A stretch of DNA of 64,000 bases from Paracnuella aquatica (GTDB lineage Bacteria; Bacteroidota; Bacteroidia; Chitinophagales; Chitinophagaceae): NCBI RefSeq assembly GCF_003332885.2, contig NZ_QOWJ01000003.1, forward strand, positions 248,001 to 312,000, given 5' to 3'. Under the pieces are notes generated by a model. That model had not been told where the DNA came from, made no database searches, and saw only the letters and a program-made list of their open reading frames with translations. A program made the translations under genes and the position numbers. Position 1 is the stretch's first letter; every line of letters begins with the position of its first letter. This document shows positions 37,366 through 46,694 of the stretch, piece by piece.

Positions 37366-40300
37366 ATGAAAAAGTTTCTGTTTGCCTTATTGACCCTTTG
37401 CTGCGGCATGCTGGCCTCGGCACAGGTTTACAATAACGAATGGATCGATCATTCCAAAACCTATTATAAAGTAAAAGTAGGCCGCAATGGCCTGCACCGC
37501 ATTTCCAAAGCCGAACTGGATACGGTAGGTTTGGGCACAGTGCCCGCCGAGCATTTCCAGGTGTGGCGCAATGGGAGTGAAGTGCCCCTTTTTACATCGG
37601 CACCAACCGGCGCACTGCCCAACGACGGCTTTATTGAATTTTATGGTGAACGAAATGATGGCCGTCCTGATAAGGCGCTATATCGCAGACCACATTACCA
37701 GCTGAATGACCGTAGTAGTTTGTTTACTGATACAGCCATTTATTTTTTAACGGTAAATCCAACCGGCAACAACCGGCGCATCCAGGCCCAAGTCAACGAT
37801 CTTACTGGAAACACGCTGGCACCGCTGCCATATTTTACCCACACACATGTGCAGAGCTACACCAACCAGCTTAATGGTGGGTATGCGGTAGATGTAGAAA
37901 CGCAATACCTGTATTCATCGGCGTATGATTTAGGCGAAGGATATACATCGGCCAACATCGGTACCAATGCAACCAACAGCACTGCTTTAGGAAACCTGTT
38001 TGTTGCAACAACTGGTCCTGCAGCGCAATTCAAGATAACGGTGGCGGGTAGCCGCATTGCTTTGCGGCGTTACCGTGTTCGCATCAATGCCGATTCTGTT
38101 TTGGGTAATAGCGTGGATCATTTCAATTATGCAACTGATTCGGTAGAAGTGCCGCTGCGGTTGATATCGGGTACCACCAACAGTGTGCAGGTAACTAACC
38201 TCACCACTACGGCTTCTGACCGTATGGTGATCCACAAATTTGAATTGACCTACCCACGGCTCTTCAATTTTGGCAATGCTACCAACTTTGAGTTTACGCT
38301 GCCGGAGAGCAGTGTGCCGAGATATATCGAGATTACGAACTTCAATATTGGCGGCCAGCAGCCCGTGTTGCTCGATTTGGAAAACGGCCACCGTTATTTA
38401 GGCAATACCGCTGTATCGGGTAAGGTGCGCATTCTTTTGCAACCTTCGGCCCGCCCTGGCCGGTTTGTTTTGTGCAGCCAGGCAGCAGCCTTGGTGACGC
38501 AGGTACCCACGCTTACCGAAAGAAAGTTTGTTGATTATACCAAGGTGGAAAACCAGGGCGATTTCCTGATCATTTCCAACCAACTCCTCTTCAACAATGG
38601 ATCTGGCACCAACATGGTTGAAGAATACCGCCAGTACCGCAGTTCTGCTGCCGGCGGCAGCCACAGTGCCCGCATTTATGATGTGGAAGAACTAGTGGAC
38701 CAATTTGCTTTTGGTATTAAAAAGAATCCGTTGGGTATTCGGAATTTTATACTGTTTTCGCTGCAACGTTTTAGTGAAAAACCAAAGCATGTGTTTTTGT
38801 TAGGCAAAGGCACTACATACAATGAACAGCGATCCCGCGAAGCCAACCCGCAAATCAACCAGTTAAACCTGGTGCCGACATTTGGCAACCCGGCATCCGA
38901 TATTTTGCTGGCTGCTGCACCGGGCACTGCTGTGCCGCTTGTGTCCATAGGACGGCTGTCGGCGGTTTCACCTGCCGAAATCACCGATTATTTGGCTAAA
39001 GTAAAACAGTATGAGGCGGCCCAAGCCGCTCCGTCGCCAGATCCGGCAGTGATGACCTGGAAAAAGAATATTGCACACATTATTGGATCCGGTGATCCGA
39101 ATTTGCAGAATCGTCTTGAAGTACACATGGCCCAGTGTAAAGACATAATTAGCGATACATTGTGGGGAGCACAGGTTCATACGTTTACCAAAAAAACAGG
39201 CCAGAACGTAGAACAGATCAGTGACAAAGGATTGGAGCACCTGTTTGAAGAAGGCATATCGCTCATTACATACTTTGGGCATTCATCAAACAGTGGTTTA
39301 GATTTTAATTTGGACAATCCCAGTGCTTACAACAACACTGGAAAGTACCCGCTCTTTGTAGCCCTAGGATGCCAGGCAGGTGGGATATTTGGTTTCAATG
39401 CGAACCGTTTTGCTGCGCAGGATGCCATTTCTGAAAAGTATGTACTGGCACCGCAAAAAGGCACCATCAGTTTTATAGCCAACTCACATTTTGGTATTGT
39501 AAGTACACTGCGTGTTTGGAACAACCAGTTTTACAAGCAAATGTCGGTGAGCAGTTATGGTAAAACAATCGGCGAAACACTCACTGAGACGGCGATTAAA
39601 ACTTTGGCTGAAACCATTAATGGAGAAGAGAACTTTTATGTTCGGGTAAATATTGAAGAATCCATTTTGCATGGCGACCCGGCAGTAAAATTGAACGTTG
39701 AAGCAAAGCCGGATTATGCCATCACAGAACCGATGGTAAAAGTAAATCCGACCTTTGTATCTGTTGCGGAAACATCGTTCAAGCTAAATGTGGAGGTGCG
39801 CAACCTGGGTAAGGCTATTGATCATAAGTGGATCCTTTCAATCAAGCGCAAACTGCCCAATGGAACGGAAAAAGAAGTGATCCGGGATTCAGTGGATGCA
39901 CCGCTGCATACCAGTGTTTTCGAATACAGCATTCCTATTGATGCATTACAGGATGTGGGTTTGAACAAATTGACCGTAACTATAGATGCCGGCGATCAAG
40001 TAGCAGAGCTGTTCGAAAATAACAACACCATTACCAAAGACGTATTCATATACCAGGACGAGGCCCGTCCCATCTACCCATACAATTTTGCCATTGTAAA
40101 CAAACCAGATGTAAAGCTGACATTTTCCACTGCAGATGCGTTCAGTGCCAAGCGTAGTTACCAATTAGAAATGGACACGACGGAGTTATTCAATTCGTCG
40201 TCGAAGTGGGCACAAACGGTAAGCACCGTTGGTGGTGTGATGGAAGTGCAGCCTGGTGTCAGTCTACGGAACAATACCGTGTACTACTGGCGGGTTGGCG

Positions 40301-42414
40301 TGGTGCCTGATAGCGGTGATGTGCATTGGAATAAGAGCTCTTTTGTGTATATCCAGAACTCAGAAGAGGGTTTTAGTCAGGGTCACCTTTTTCAGCACCT
40401 TAAAGCTGATCTTCAATCAATCAAACTCGATAGTACAAGTAGAAATTGGCAGTTTTCTGAGGCTATTAATGATTTGTTTATTAAAAATGGTGTTTGGGGT
40501 ACGGCAACTGGCCAAGAGGGTGACTTGATAGTAAACGTAAATGGTGCATCATATATCCGTAATACTTGTCATTATGGAATAATTATTAATGTTTTTGATG
40601 GTAGATCATTTAAGCCCTGGAGTAATGCTTTGGTGGCAGGCCAAGGACTTTATGGAAGTTTGCCGCCAAACTGCGGTGCAAGCCGAATCAATAATTTCGA
40701 ATTCAGCAACGATACATCTGGAAGGAGAAAAGCATTTGACTTCATAAGTGCTATTCCGAATGGTAGCTATATTGTGGTTAGGAATCAACTTTATAGTGAT
40801 TTCTCAAAGAACCAGTATGTCGATCAATGGAAACTTGACGAGAATCGCCTTGGATTAGGGAAAGGAATTTATTATGAGCTAAAAAAGCACGGCTTTACAC
40901 TACTGGATTCGTTGACAAGTCCAAAAGCTTTTGCGTTCGTATACCATAAAAATGACCTATCATATAAGGCGCGTCAGGCTATTACTAAAGACCGATTTGA
41001 AATTTTGACTTTAACCGCATTTTGCGTCACTTCAGAAAGCACAGGAACTTTTGTATCTCCAGTTTTTGGGCCAGCAAAGTCTTGGAAGAATTTTATTTGG
41101 AGTGGTGTAAATGACAATTCAAAAGATGATGCTCAAGTTTCTATTCTAGGCATACGTCGAGATGGCCATTTAGATACACTATTAAAAAATGTTTCGCTTC
41201 ATAGTGGAACTGAACGAGACATTTCCTCAATCAGTGCACAAGAGTACCCATCATTAAAACTTGTATTAAAAACAACGGACACAAGTAACTATACTCCCTA
41301 CCAACTCGACTACTGGCGCCTTACCTACGATCCGGTGCCAGAAGGTGCCGTAGCGCCCAACTTATTCTTCAATATGAAAGATTCATTGGATGTTGGTGAG
41401 ATGATTGATTTTAAGCTGGCATTTAAAAATGTGAGTGGAACTCCGTTCGACAGCCTGAAAATTAAGATGGTTGTGACGGACAAGAACAATGTGCCGCATC
41501 AGTTGCCTATCCTGCGCCACAAGCCGCTGAACGCTGGTGACACATTGCATGTACGTTATCCCATCAACACGCGGCAGTTTGCTGGCATGAACATGTTGTA
41601 TGTGCAGGTAAACCCGGATGGGGATCAACCGGAACAATTCAGCTTTAACAACTTTATCTATCATTCATTCTATGTGCAGGACGACCGGACTGCACCGGTA
41701 GTCGATGTCACCTTCGATAACGTTCGCATTCTGAACCGGGATATTGTTTCAGCGAAACCGGACATCCTGATTAAACTGACGGACGAATCGAAGCGGCTGT
41801 TGTTGAATGATACTGCACTGTTCAAAGTGCAGGTGCGTAATTTGACCAACAATGTTGTTCGATCTTATGGCTTCGGAACCGACACGCTGAAGATGAGCCC
41901 GGCCACTGATTTGAACCAAAATGTGGCTTCGGTAAACTTCAAGCCTTATTTTGCGGAAGACGGAGAATACGAATTGATCGTTGCCGGCGAAGACAGAAGC
42001 GGTAACAAAGCGGGAAATGCGGATTACAGGGTGCAGTTTCAGGTTATCAACAAACCGATGATCTCAAATATGCTCAATTACCCCAATCCATTTACCACTT
42101 CTACTGCGTTTGTATTTACACTCACCGGCACCGAAATTCCGCAGAACCTCAAGATCCAGATCCTGACGGTTACCGGAAAGGTGGTTCGCGAAATTACACG
42201 GCAGGAGCTGGGTCCGTTGCGCATTGGCCGCAATATCACCGAGTTTAAATGGGATGGCACCGATCAGTTCGGTCAAAAGCTCGCCAATGGTGTTTACCTG
42301 TATCGGGTGATTGCACAACTGAACGGAAAATCGCTTGATAAATACAAAGCCTCCGGCGACCAAACCGACCAGTATTTTAATAAAGGATATGGAAAAATGT
42401 ACCTGATGCGGTAA
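37366..42414 (+). CDS. porU2: PorU2-like C25 (gingipain-family) peptidase / putative T9SS sortase
   Basis: 1682 residues with a signal peptide (about 1-20). The N-terminal beta domain leads to a peptidase C25 domain (about 395-760). Its catalytic dyad is intact: H639 in YFGHSSNSG and C669 in ALGCQAGGIFG. Next come a CARDB-like domain (about 785-900, NLGKAIDHKWILSIKRK), long beta-rich modules with a fibronectin-like WRVGVVPDSG segment, and a C-terminal FlgD-Ig/type A-like sorting region (NYPNPFTTSTAFVFTL... FKWDGTDQFGQKLANGVYLYRV). Classical PorU cleaves the C-terminal signal of T9SS cargo and attaches it to lipopolysaccharide. This longer form is the PorU2 type as I remember it. The stretch at about 40365-41295 is markedly more AT-rich than the rest of the gene. 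Confidence 0.85.
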   Translation: MKKFLFALLTLCCGMLASAQVYNNEWIDHSKTYYKVKVGRNGLHRISKAELDTVGLGTVPAEHFQVWRNGSEVPLFTSAPTGALPNDGFIEFYGERNDGRPDKALYRRPHYQLNDRSSLFTDTAIYFLTVNPTGNNRRIQAQVNDLTGNTLAPLPYFTHTHVQSYTNQLNGGYAVDVETQYLYSSAYDLGEGYTSANIGTNATNSTALGNLFVATTGPAAQFKITVAGSRIALRRYRVRINADSVLGNSVDHFNYATDSVEVPLRLISGTTNSVQVTNLTTTASDRMVIHKFELTYPRLFNFGNATNFEFTLPESSVPRYIEITNFNIGGQQPVLLDLENGHRYLGNTAVSGKVRILLQPSARPGRFVLCSQAAALVTQVPTLTERKFVDYTKVENQGDFLIISNQLLFNNGSGTNMVEEYRQYRSSAAGGSHSARIYDVEELVDQFAFGIKKNPLGIRNFILFSLQRFSEKPKHVFLLGKGTTYNEQRSREANPQINQLNLVPTFGNPASDILLAAAPGTAVPLVSIGRLSAVSPAEITDYLAKVKQYEAAQAAPSPDPAVMTWKKNIAHIIGSGDPNLQNRLEVHMAQCKDIISDTLWGAQVHTFTKKTGQNVEQISDKGLEHLFEEGISLITYFGHSSNSGLDFNLDNPSAYNNTGKYPLFVALGCQAGGIFGFNANRFAAQDAISEKYVLAPQKGTISFIANSHFGIVSTLRVWNNQFYKQMSVSSYGKTIGETLTETAIKTLAETINGEENFYVRVNIEESILHGDPAVKLNVEAKPDYAITEPMVKVNPTFVSVAETSFKLNVEVRNLGKAIDHKWILSIKRKLPNGTEKEVIRDSVDAPLHTSVFEYSIPIDALQDVGLNKLTVTIDAGDQVAELFENNNTITKDVFIYQDEARPIYPYNFAIVNKPDVKLTFSTADAFSAKRSYQLEMDTTELFNSSSKWAQTVSTVGGVMEVQPGVSLRNNTVYYWRVGVVPDSGDVHWNKSSFVYIQNSEEGFSQGHLFQHLKADLQSIKLDSTSRNWQFSEAINDLFIKNGVWGTATGQEGDLIVNVNGASYIRNTCHYGIIINVFDGRSFKPWSNALVAGQGLYGSLPPNCGASRINNFEFSNDTSGRRKAFDFISAIPNGSYIVVRNQLYSDFSKNQYVDQWKLDENRLGLGKGIYYELKKHGFTLLDSLTSPKAFAFVYHKNDLSYKARQAITKDRFEILTLTAFCVTSESTGTFVSPVFGPAKSWKNFIWSGVNDNSKDDAQVSILGIRRDGHLDTLLKNVSLHSGTERDISSISAQEYPSLKLVLKTTDTSNYTPYQLDYWRLTYDPVPEGAVAPNLFFNMKDSLDVGEMIDFKLAFKNVSGTPFDSLKIKMVVTDKNNVPHQLPILRHKPLNAGDTLHVRYPINTRQFAGMNMLYVQVNPDGDQPEQFSFNNFIYHSFYVQDDRTAPVVDVTFDNVRILNRDIVSAKPDILIKLTDESKRLLLNDTALFKVQVRNLTNNVVRSYGFGTDTLKMSPATDLNQNVASVNFKPYFAEDGEYELIVAGEDRSGNKAGNADYRVQFQVINKPMISNMLNYPNPFTTSTAFVFTLTGTEIPQNLKIQILTVTGKVVREITRQELGPLRIGRNITEFKWDGTDQFGQKLANGVYLYRVIAQLNGKSLDKYKASGDQTDQYFNKGYGKMYLMR

Positions 42415-42430
42415 ATTATTGTCCTGTAAA

Positions 42431-42464
42431 ATGCAAAAGTCCCGATTAATCGGGACTTTTGCAT
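42431..42464 (+). terminator. intrinsic terminator after the porU2-like gene
   Basis: ATGCAAAAGTCCCGATT (42431-42447) is followed directly by its exact complement to 42464, a 34-base perfect palindrome. The centre (GATTAATC) has to open as the loop. The TTTT within the descending arm acts as the release tract. It lies 17 bp after the stop. Confidence 0.85.
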
Positions 42465-42557
42465 TTCTGACAAAATACTTTAGTGCATTACGAAAAATAA
42501 CAGCGACCGCTATTTGCTGCCAGATGTTATTTTTCGACAATATAAAAGACAGATACT

Positions 42558-44408
42558 ATGGCGAAGATTGGAATAAACCTGACTACTGGAAGTTTACAGC
42601 AAAGCGATATCATTGTGGGCATTGACCTTGGAACCACCAACAGTCTTATTGCCATCATCCATCCCGATACAAAAAAGCCAACTGTACTAAAGGAGTTTGA
42701 TGCAACTTCCTTGGTGCCGTCAATTGTGCATTTTTCACCAAACGGTCCGCTGTCAGTAGGTGAAGCTGCGAAAAATTTTTTAATAACCGATCCGGCAAAT
42801 ACCATTTTTTCTGTCAAAAGATTAATGGGTAAATCATATGCCGACATCAAAGAGCACTCAGAAATGCTCGGCTATCAGGTAATTGATGATGGTTCGGACA
42901 ATCTTGTAAAAATTGCAATTGACGGAAAGTTTTATACACCCATCGAACTGTCTTCATTTATACTAAAAGCATTAAAAGACCGTGCCGAGCATATTTTAAA
43001 AACACCAGTCAATAAGGCCGTGATTACTGTGCCTGCTTATTTCAACGATGCACAGCGGCAAGCCACACGTGATGCAGGCAAACTTGCAGGCTTGGATGTT
43101 TTGCGCATTGTAAATGAGCCGACGGCAGCAAGCCTTGCCTATGGATTAGGTATCGGTCCTGATGAAAAAACTGTGGCAGTTTACGACTTGGGGGGCGGCA
43201 CCTTCGATATATCGATAATGCGCATCACCAACGGTGTATTTGAAGTGCTTTCCACACATGGCGATACATACCTTGGCGGAGATGATTTTGATGCCGCAAT
43301 TGTACAATATTGGATCCAGCAACTTGGATTAACAGAAGTGCAAATGGCGCAAAAATCATTGGCTCAGTCGTTGCGGCTGTTAGCAGAACAAGCTAAAAAG
43401 CAATTGAGTGTTTCCGATACATTTACCGCAACAATTGACGGCGCAGCCGTAAGCATCAGTCGGAATGATTTTAATCAACTCATACAGCCATTAGTGGAAC
43501 GCACCATTGCAAGTTGCCGCAATGCGGTAAAGGATGCGGGTGTGGTCGTGACAGAAATAGAGGAAGTGGTGATGGTGGGCGGATCGACACGGGTACCGTT
43601 GGTGAAGGAAAGTGTGGCTGCCTTCTTTGGGCGCGCTGTTCACGATGAATTGAATCCCGATGAGGTGGTTGCGCTTGGTGCGGCCATACAGGCAGATATT
43701 TTAGCGGGCAACAACAAAGATGTGTTATTGTTGGACGTGACGCCGCTGTCGCTCGGTATTGAAACAATGGGTGGTTTGATGGATGTGTTGATTCCGCGTA
43801 ACAATCGGATTCCTACCCGTGCAGGACGGCAATATACTACGCAGAAAGATGGTCAAAGCGGCATGCGCATATCTGTATACCAAGGCGAACGCGACCTGGT
43901 GCAGGACAACCGCAAACTGGCGGAGTTTAGCTTAACCGGTATCCCTGGCATGCCTGCAGGGCTGCCAAAAGTGGAAGTGTCGTTTTTGATTAATGCTGAC
44001 GGCATTTTACAGGTCACTGCGAAGGAATTGCGCAGCGGTGTCGCGCAGTCCATTGAAGTAAAGCCACAATTTGGCCTTACCGATGAACAAGTTGAGCAGA
44101 TGCTGATGGATTCCATTACGCATGCAAAAGAAGATATGCAACAACGTGCCCTTGTAGAAGCACAAACAGAGGGAAAAGTGTTGCTCGATACGACGCAAGC
44201 ATTTTTACTCAAGAACGAAGGCATTCTAACAGATGAGGAACTTTCCGAAACTAAACTGGCAATGACTGACCTTGAGGCTAAAATTGCAAATGGAACGAAG
44301 GATGAGGTCCAAGCGGCTATCGAAAAATTGAATAATATTTCTCGGCCTTATGCTGAGCGATTGATGGATGAGGCGATTGGAAAGGCAATGAAGGGCAAGA
44401 TAATATGA
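42558..44408 (+). CDS. hscA: Hsp70-family chaperone, HscA-like
   Basis: 616 residues. The ATPase domain has the Hsp70 signatures [30 protein letters not shown] and [17 protein letters not shown]. The substrate-binding part ([36 protein letters not shown]) follows the HscA rather than the DnaK pattern, and the C-terminal lid is short, without the EEVD-like tail. The length equals that of E. coli HscA. HscA works with HscB to pass Fe-S clusters from IscU to target proteins. No hscB, iscU or fdx gene is in view, so the role is inferred from sequence type only. It converges with the methyltransferase gene, with only three bases between the stops. Confidence 0.85.
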   Translation: MAKIGINLTTGSLQQSDIIVGIDLGTTNSLIAIIHPDTKKPTVLKEFDATSLVPSIVHFSPNGPLSVGEAAKNFLITDPANTIFSVKRLMGKSYADIKEHSEMLGYQVIDDGSDNLVKIAIDGKFYTPIELSSFILKALKDRAEHILKTPVNKAVITVPAYFNDAQRQATRDAGKLAGLDVLRIVNEPTAASLAYGLGIGPDEKTVAVYDLGGGTFDISIMRITNGVFEVLSTHGDTYLGGDDFDAAIVQYWIQQLGLTEVQMAQKSLAQSLRLLAEQAKKQLSVSDTFTATIDGAAVSISRNDFNQLIQPLVERTIASCRNAVKDAGVVVTEIEEVVMVGGSTRVPLVKESVAAFFGRAVHDELNPDEVVALGAAIQADILAGNNKDVLLLDVTPLSLGIETMGGLMDVLIPRNNRIPTRAGRQYTTQKDGQSGMRISVYQGERDLVQDNRKLAEFSLTGIPGMPAGLPKVEVSFLINADGILQVTAKELRSGVAQSIEVKPQFGLTDEQVEQMLMDSITHAKEDMQQRALVEAQTEGKVLLDTTQAFLLKNEGILTDEELSETKLAMTDLEAKIANGTKDEVQAAIEKLNNISRPYAERLMDEAIGKAMKGKII

Positions 44409-44411
44409 CGG

Positions 44412-44948
44412 TCAACTTACCGATGGTTTTTCGTAGGTAAGGAGTAAATATGGAGGAAACGATAAGAATGTGCTGATGGTACAATTGGGTAGAAAACGTT
44501 TTAGCTGAAATGCTAACCAAGGTGCGGTAAACACGATGACAATCTTACCTCCGGGCATCAAACAGTTTTTTGCGTCAACTAACATTTGATCCACATCAGC
44601 TTTTGGTAAGAAGGAAAGTGGAAGTGAGCTTATGATGGTGTCCACTTTTGTGTTTGTCGGTATGAATGACCTAAATTTTAGCGCATCTTCGCAAATAGGC
44701 TTGATCCTGTTGTGAATATTTTTAAGATTGTTACATTGCGGCTTTGATATCTCGAATGCGTAATATTGAAACTCTTCTTTAGATTGTAGGCTGTTAATTA
44801 CTGCTGCTGTTATTTCGCCTTTCCCAGCGCCTAATTCGATAACTATAGGTGCTTGATTTGCAGAAATATTTTTCGCAATTTGTTGAATGACATTCTTTGG
44901 GGTAGTTCGTACTGCTCCTGTTCTAATTATATTGAATATATAGCTCAC
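44412..44948 (-). CDS. class I SAM-dependent methyltransferase (phospholipid N-methyltransferase-like)
   Basis: 178 residues. The SAM-binding motif I is IVIELGAGKGEITAAVI, with YYAFEIS as the acidic loop. ISSLPLSFLPKADVDQML resembles the SGLPL(L)xFP segment of PmtA/KsgA-like enzymes that methylate phosphatidylethanolamine, and the final PPYLLLTYEK fits too. The start is a GTG at 44948; the nearby ATG at 44950 is in another frame and meets a stop at once. It is the last gene of an AT-rich minus-strand cluster that also holds a phosphatase-superfamily enzyme and a membrane glycosyltransferase-like protein, which fits lipid or envelope modification. rRNA methylation is the main alternative. Confidence 0.75.
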   Translation of the reverse strand: MSYIFNIIRTGAVRTTPKNVIQQIAKNISANQAPIVIELGAGKGEITAAVINSLQSKEEFQYYAFEISKPQCNNLKNIHNRIKPICEDALKFRSFIPTNTKVDTIISSLPLSFLPKADVDQMLVDAKNCLMPGGKIVIVFTAPWLAFQLKRFLPNCTISTFLSFPPYLLLTYEKPSVS

Positions 44949-44974
44949 ATTTATTTCTTTAGACTAAAAAGTTG

Positions 44975-46669
44975 TTAGGGATGCCAAATCACTTCTTTAA
45001 TTTTCTGATGTTTGTTGTTCATTATTTCCAGTTTGAAGGTGTTATTTTGATAACTTAAATTTCCAAATGGAAATTGGCATTCTTCAACTGAGTTAACCGG
45101 TAAAATAAAAGTATTAGCAGGCTGGTTAAGTGACGTACCCTCCCAGCATTCGGGTACCTCCGACCCAATACGTGTAGCAATAGTCGGTGCAATATCTTTC
45201 AATGTTGCTGCTTCTGTGTTTTTATACCAATCTATATTTTGGTCAAAAATAAGCAATGGTATATTTAGCAATGCTCGGTGAACGTTGCCGCCATGTCCCC
45301 AAGTATCCTCCTCGCCTAGCATTTCTCCATGATCAGATGTAATCACAATTGTTGAATTGTTTAGAAGATTTTCAGTTTTAAGTTTATGAAATATCTGCTT
45401 AACAACGTAGTCAGCCTGTAACACTCCATTGTCATAATTGTTTACAAGCGCAATCTCTCTGGGTACCGAGAAACCAATTTTGTCTGGCTGATATGGGCGA
45501 AAGTGTAAATGTCTCTTGCCCAAAGTGTGTACAGAAAGTAAATGTATATATGCAAAAAAGCCATGTGGTATTTTAGTCTTATTGAATTCTCTTAAGGTGA
45601 TAAAGTCATCATCATTTTTCACTTCTGGGTTTTTTGAACTTTCATAGTAAAAGTCGCAACTGCCTCTATAAAGAGCTGAGAGGCCATACCAGTCGCGGTG
45701 AAATCCTGTTAAGAAAGCATAAGTTTTGAAGCCGGACTGCTGCATAAATTTCATTAGGCTCAATCCGTTGAAGCCAAATTCCGTCCAGTCTTTTGAAAAA
45801 AACATTCCGGCGATTCCGCCAATTGTCATTGTTGAGGGAGAAAAGCTATGCTTTACCTTAATAAGACTTTTGGACTGAAGCAAGCTATCTAAAAAAGGTG
45901 TGGTTTTTCTCGTGTATCCATATGTCGAAAGGTGATCCGCTCTTAGCCCATCTATTAGAATCAGAATAACATTTCTGCTTGGTTGCCTCCCTTCGATGTT
46001 GTTGATGCAGGTGCTATCTTTTAAACCATTTGAATATCTGATCGAATCGAAAGCAAGCTCGTTTTCTAACCCCCACATGCCGCCGAAAACGAACTGGAGC
46101 AATGGCTCTTCTGCAAAATGAATAGCGCGTTTGGCTTTTTTTAAATATTCAATCGAAAACAGCGCACAAATAAAAAGTAAGGCCGGAATAAAGATTTTGG
46201 GTGTTTTCCAATTCGGGAAATAAAAGGCTTTTTTTTCTGAGGTAGTTGTCGGTACTATTTTAATAAACAACAGGGAAATCAAAAATAGAAATATCAACAG
46301 GGTTGTGAGTATAATCCATTTCTCGATGGGCACTATATCGAGAACGCCCCCAAGATTATGTATATAATTTTTTAATATTGAAAAAGTGATTGTTTTTTTC
46401 CAAAGGGCATTACTAATCAACGTTGCTAGGTAGAAAAAAATTAGAGCGTAGAAAATGATGCCGTTTAAAATGATAATAAAAATGTTTTTTTGCTTTGGTA
46501 CGATTGGAAATGATCTCAAAATTAAATTGGCATAATACACACCTGTATAAATGACTCCCATTACAATTGCGTGATACACTAGTACAATTGCCTCGTAAGT
46601 GGATGAAATAAATATTAAGAAGCAGCTTAGAAGGGTTATGGTTGCAAGAGTCAGCAAAAATCTTTTCAT
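44975..46669 (-). CDS. membrane-anchored sulfatase / phosphoglycerol-transferase-like enzyme
   Basis: 564 residues. The N-terminal ~190 residues hold five hydrophobic helices. The rest is an alkaline-phosphatase-superfamily domain facing the periplasm. Metal-binding motifs are VILILIDGLRADHLSTYGY and TSDHGEMLGEEDTWGHGG. The nucleophile region is SPSTMTIGGIAGMF, with threonine/serine and no C/S-x-P-x-R, so it is closer to LTA synthase or phosphoethanolamine transferase enzymes than to true sulfatases. It likely moves a phospho-alcohol group onto a lipid or glycan. The DNA is clearly AT-rich compared with flanking genes. It lies 26 bp from the methyltransferase and 25 bp from the GT-C-like gene, so the three form one unit. 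Confidence 0.8.
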   Translation of the reverse strand: MKRFLLTLATITLLSCFLIFISSTYEAIVLVYHAIVMGVIYTGVYYANLILRSFPIVPKQKNIFIIILNGIIFYALIFFYLATLISNALWKKTITFSILKNYIHNLGGVLDIVPIEKWIILTTLLIFLFLISLLFIKIVPTTTSEKKAFYFPNWKTPKIFIPALLFICALFSIEYLKKAKRAIHFAEEPLLQFVFGGMWGLENELAFDSIRYSNGLKDSTCINNIEGRQPSRNVILILIDGLRADHLSTYGYTRKTTPFLDSLLQSKSLIKVKHSFSPSTMTIGGIAGMFFSKDWTEFGFNGLSLMKFMQQSGFKTYAFLTGFHRDWYGLSALYRGSCDFYYESSKNPEVKNDDDFITLREFNKTKIPHGFFAYIHLLSVHTLGKRHLHFRPYQPDKIGFSVPREIALVNNYDNGVLQADYVVKQIFHKLKTENLLNNSTIVITSDHGEMLGEEDTWGHGGNVHRALLNIPLLIFDQNIDWYKNTEAATLKDIAPTIATRIGSEVPECWEGTSLNQPANTFILPVNSVEECQFPFGNLSYQNNTFKLEIMNNKHQKIKEVIWHP

Positions 46670-46694
46670 GTATCTTATTGCGCACGTTTATTTT

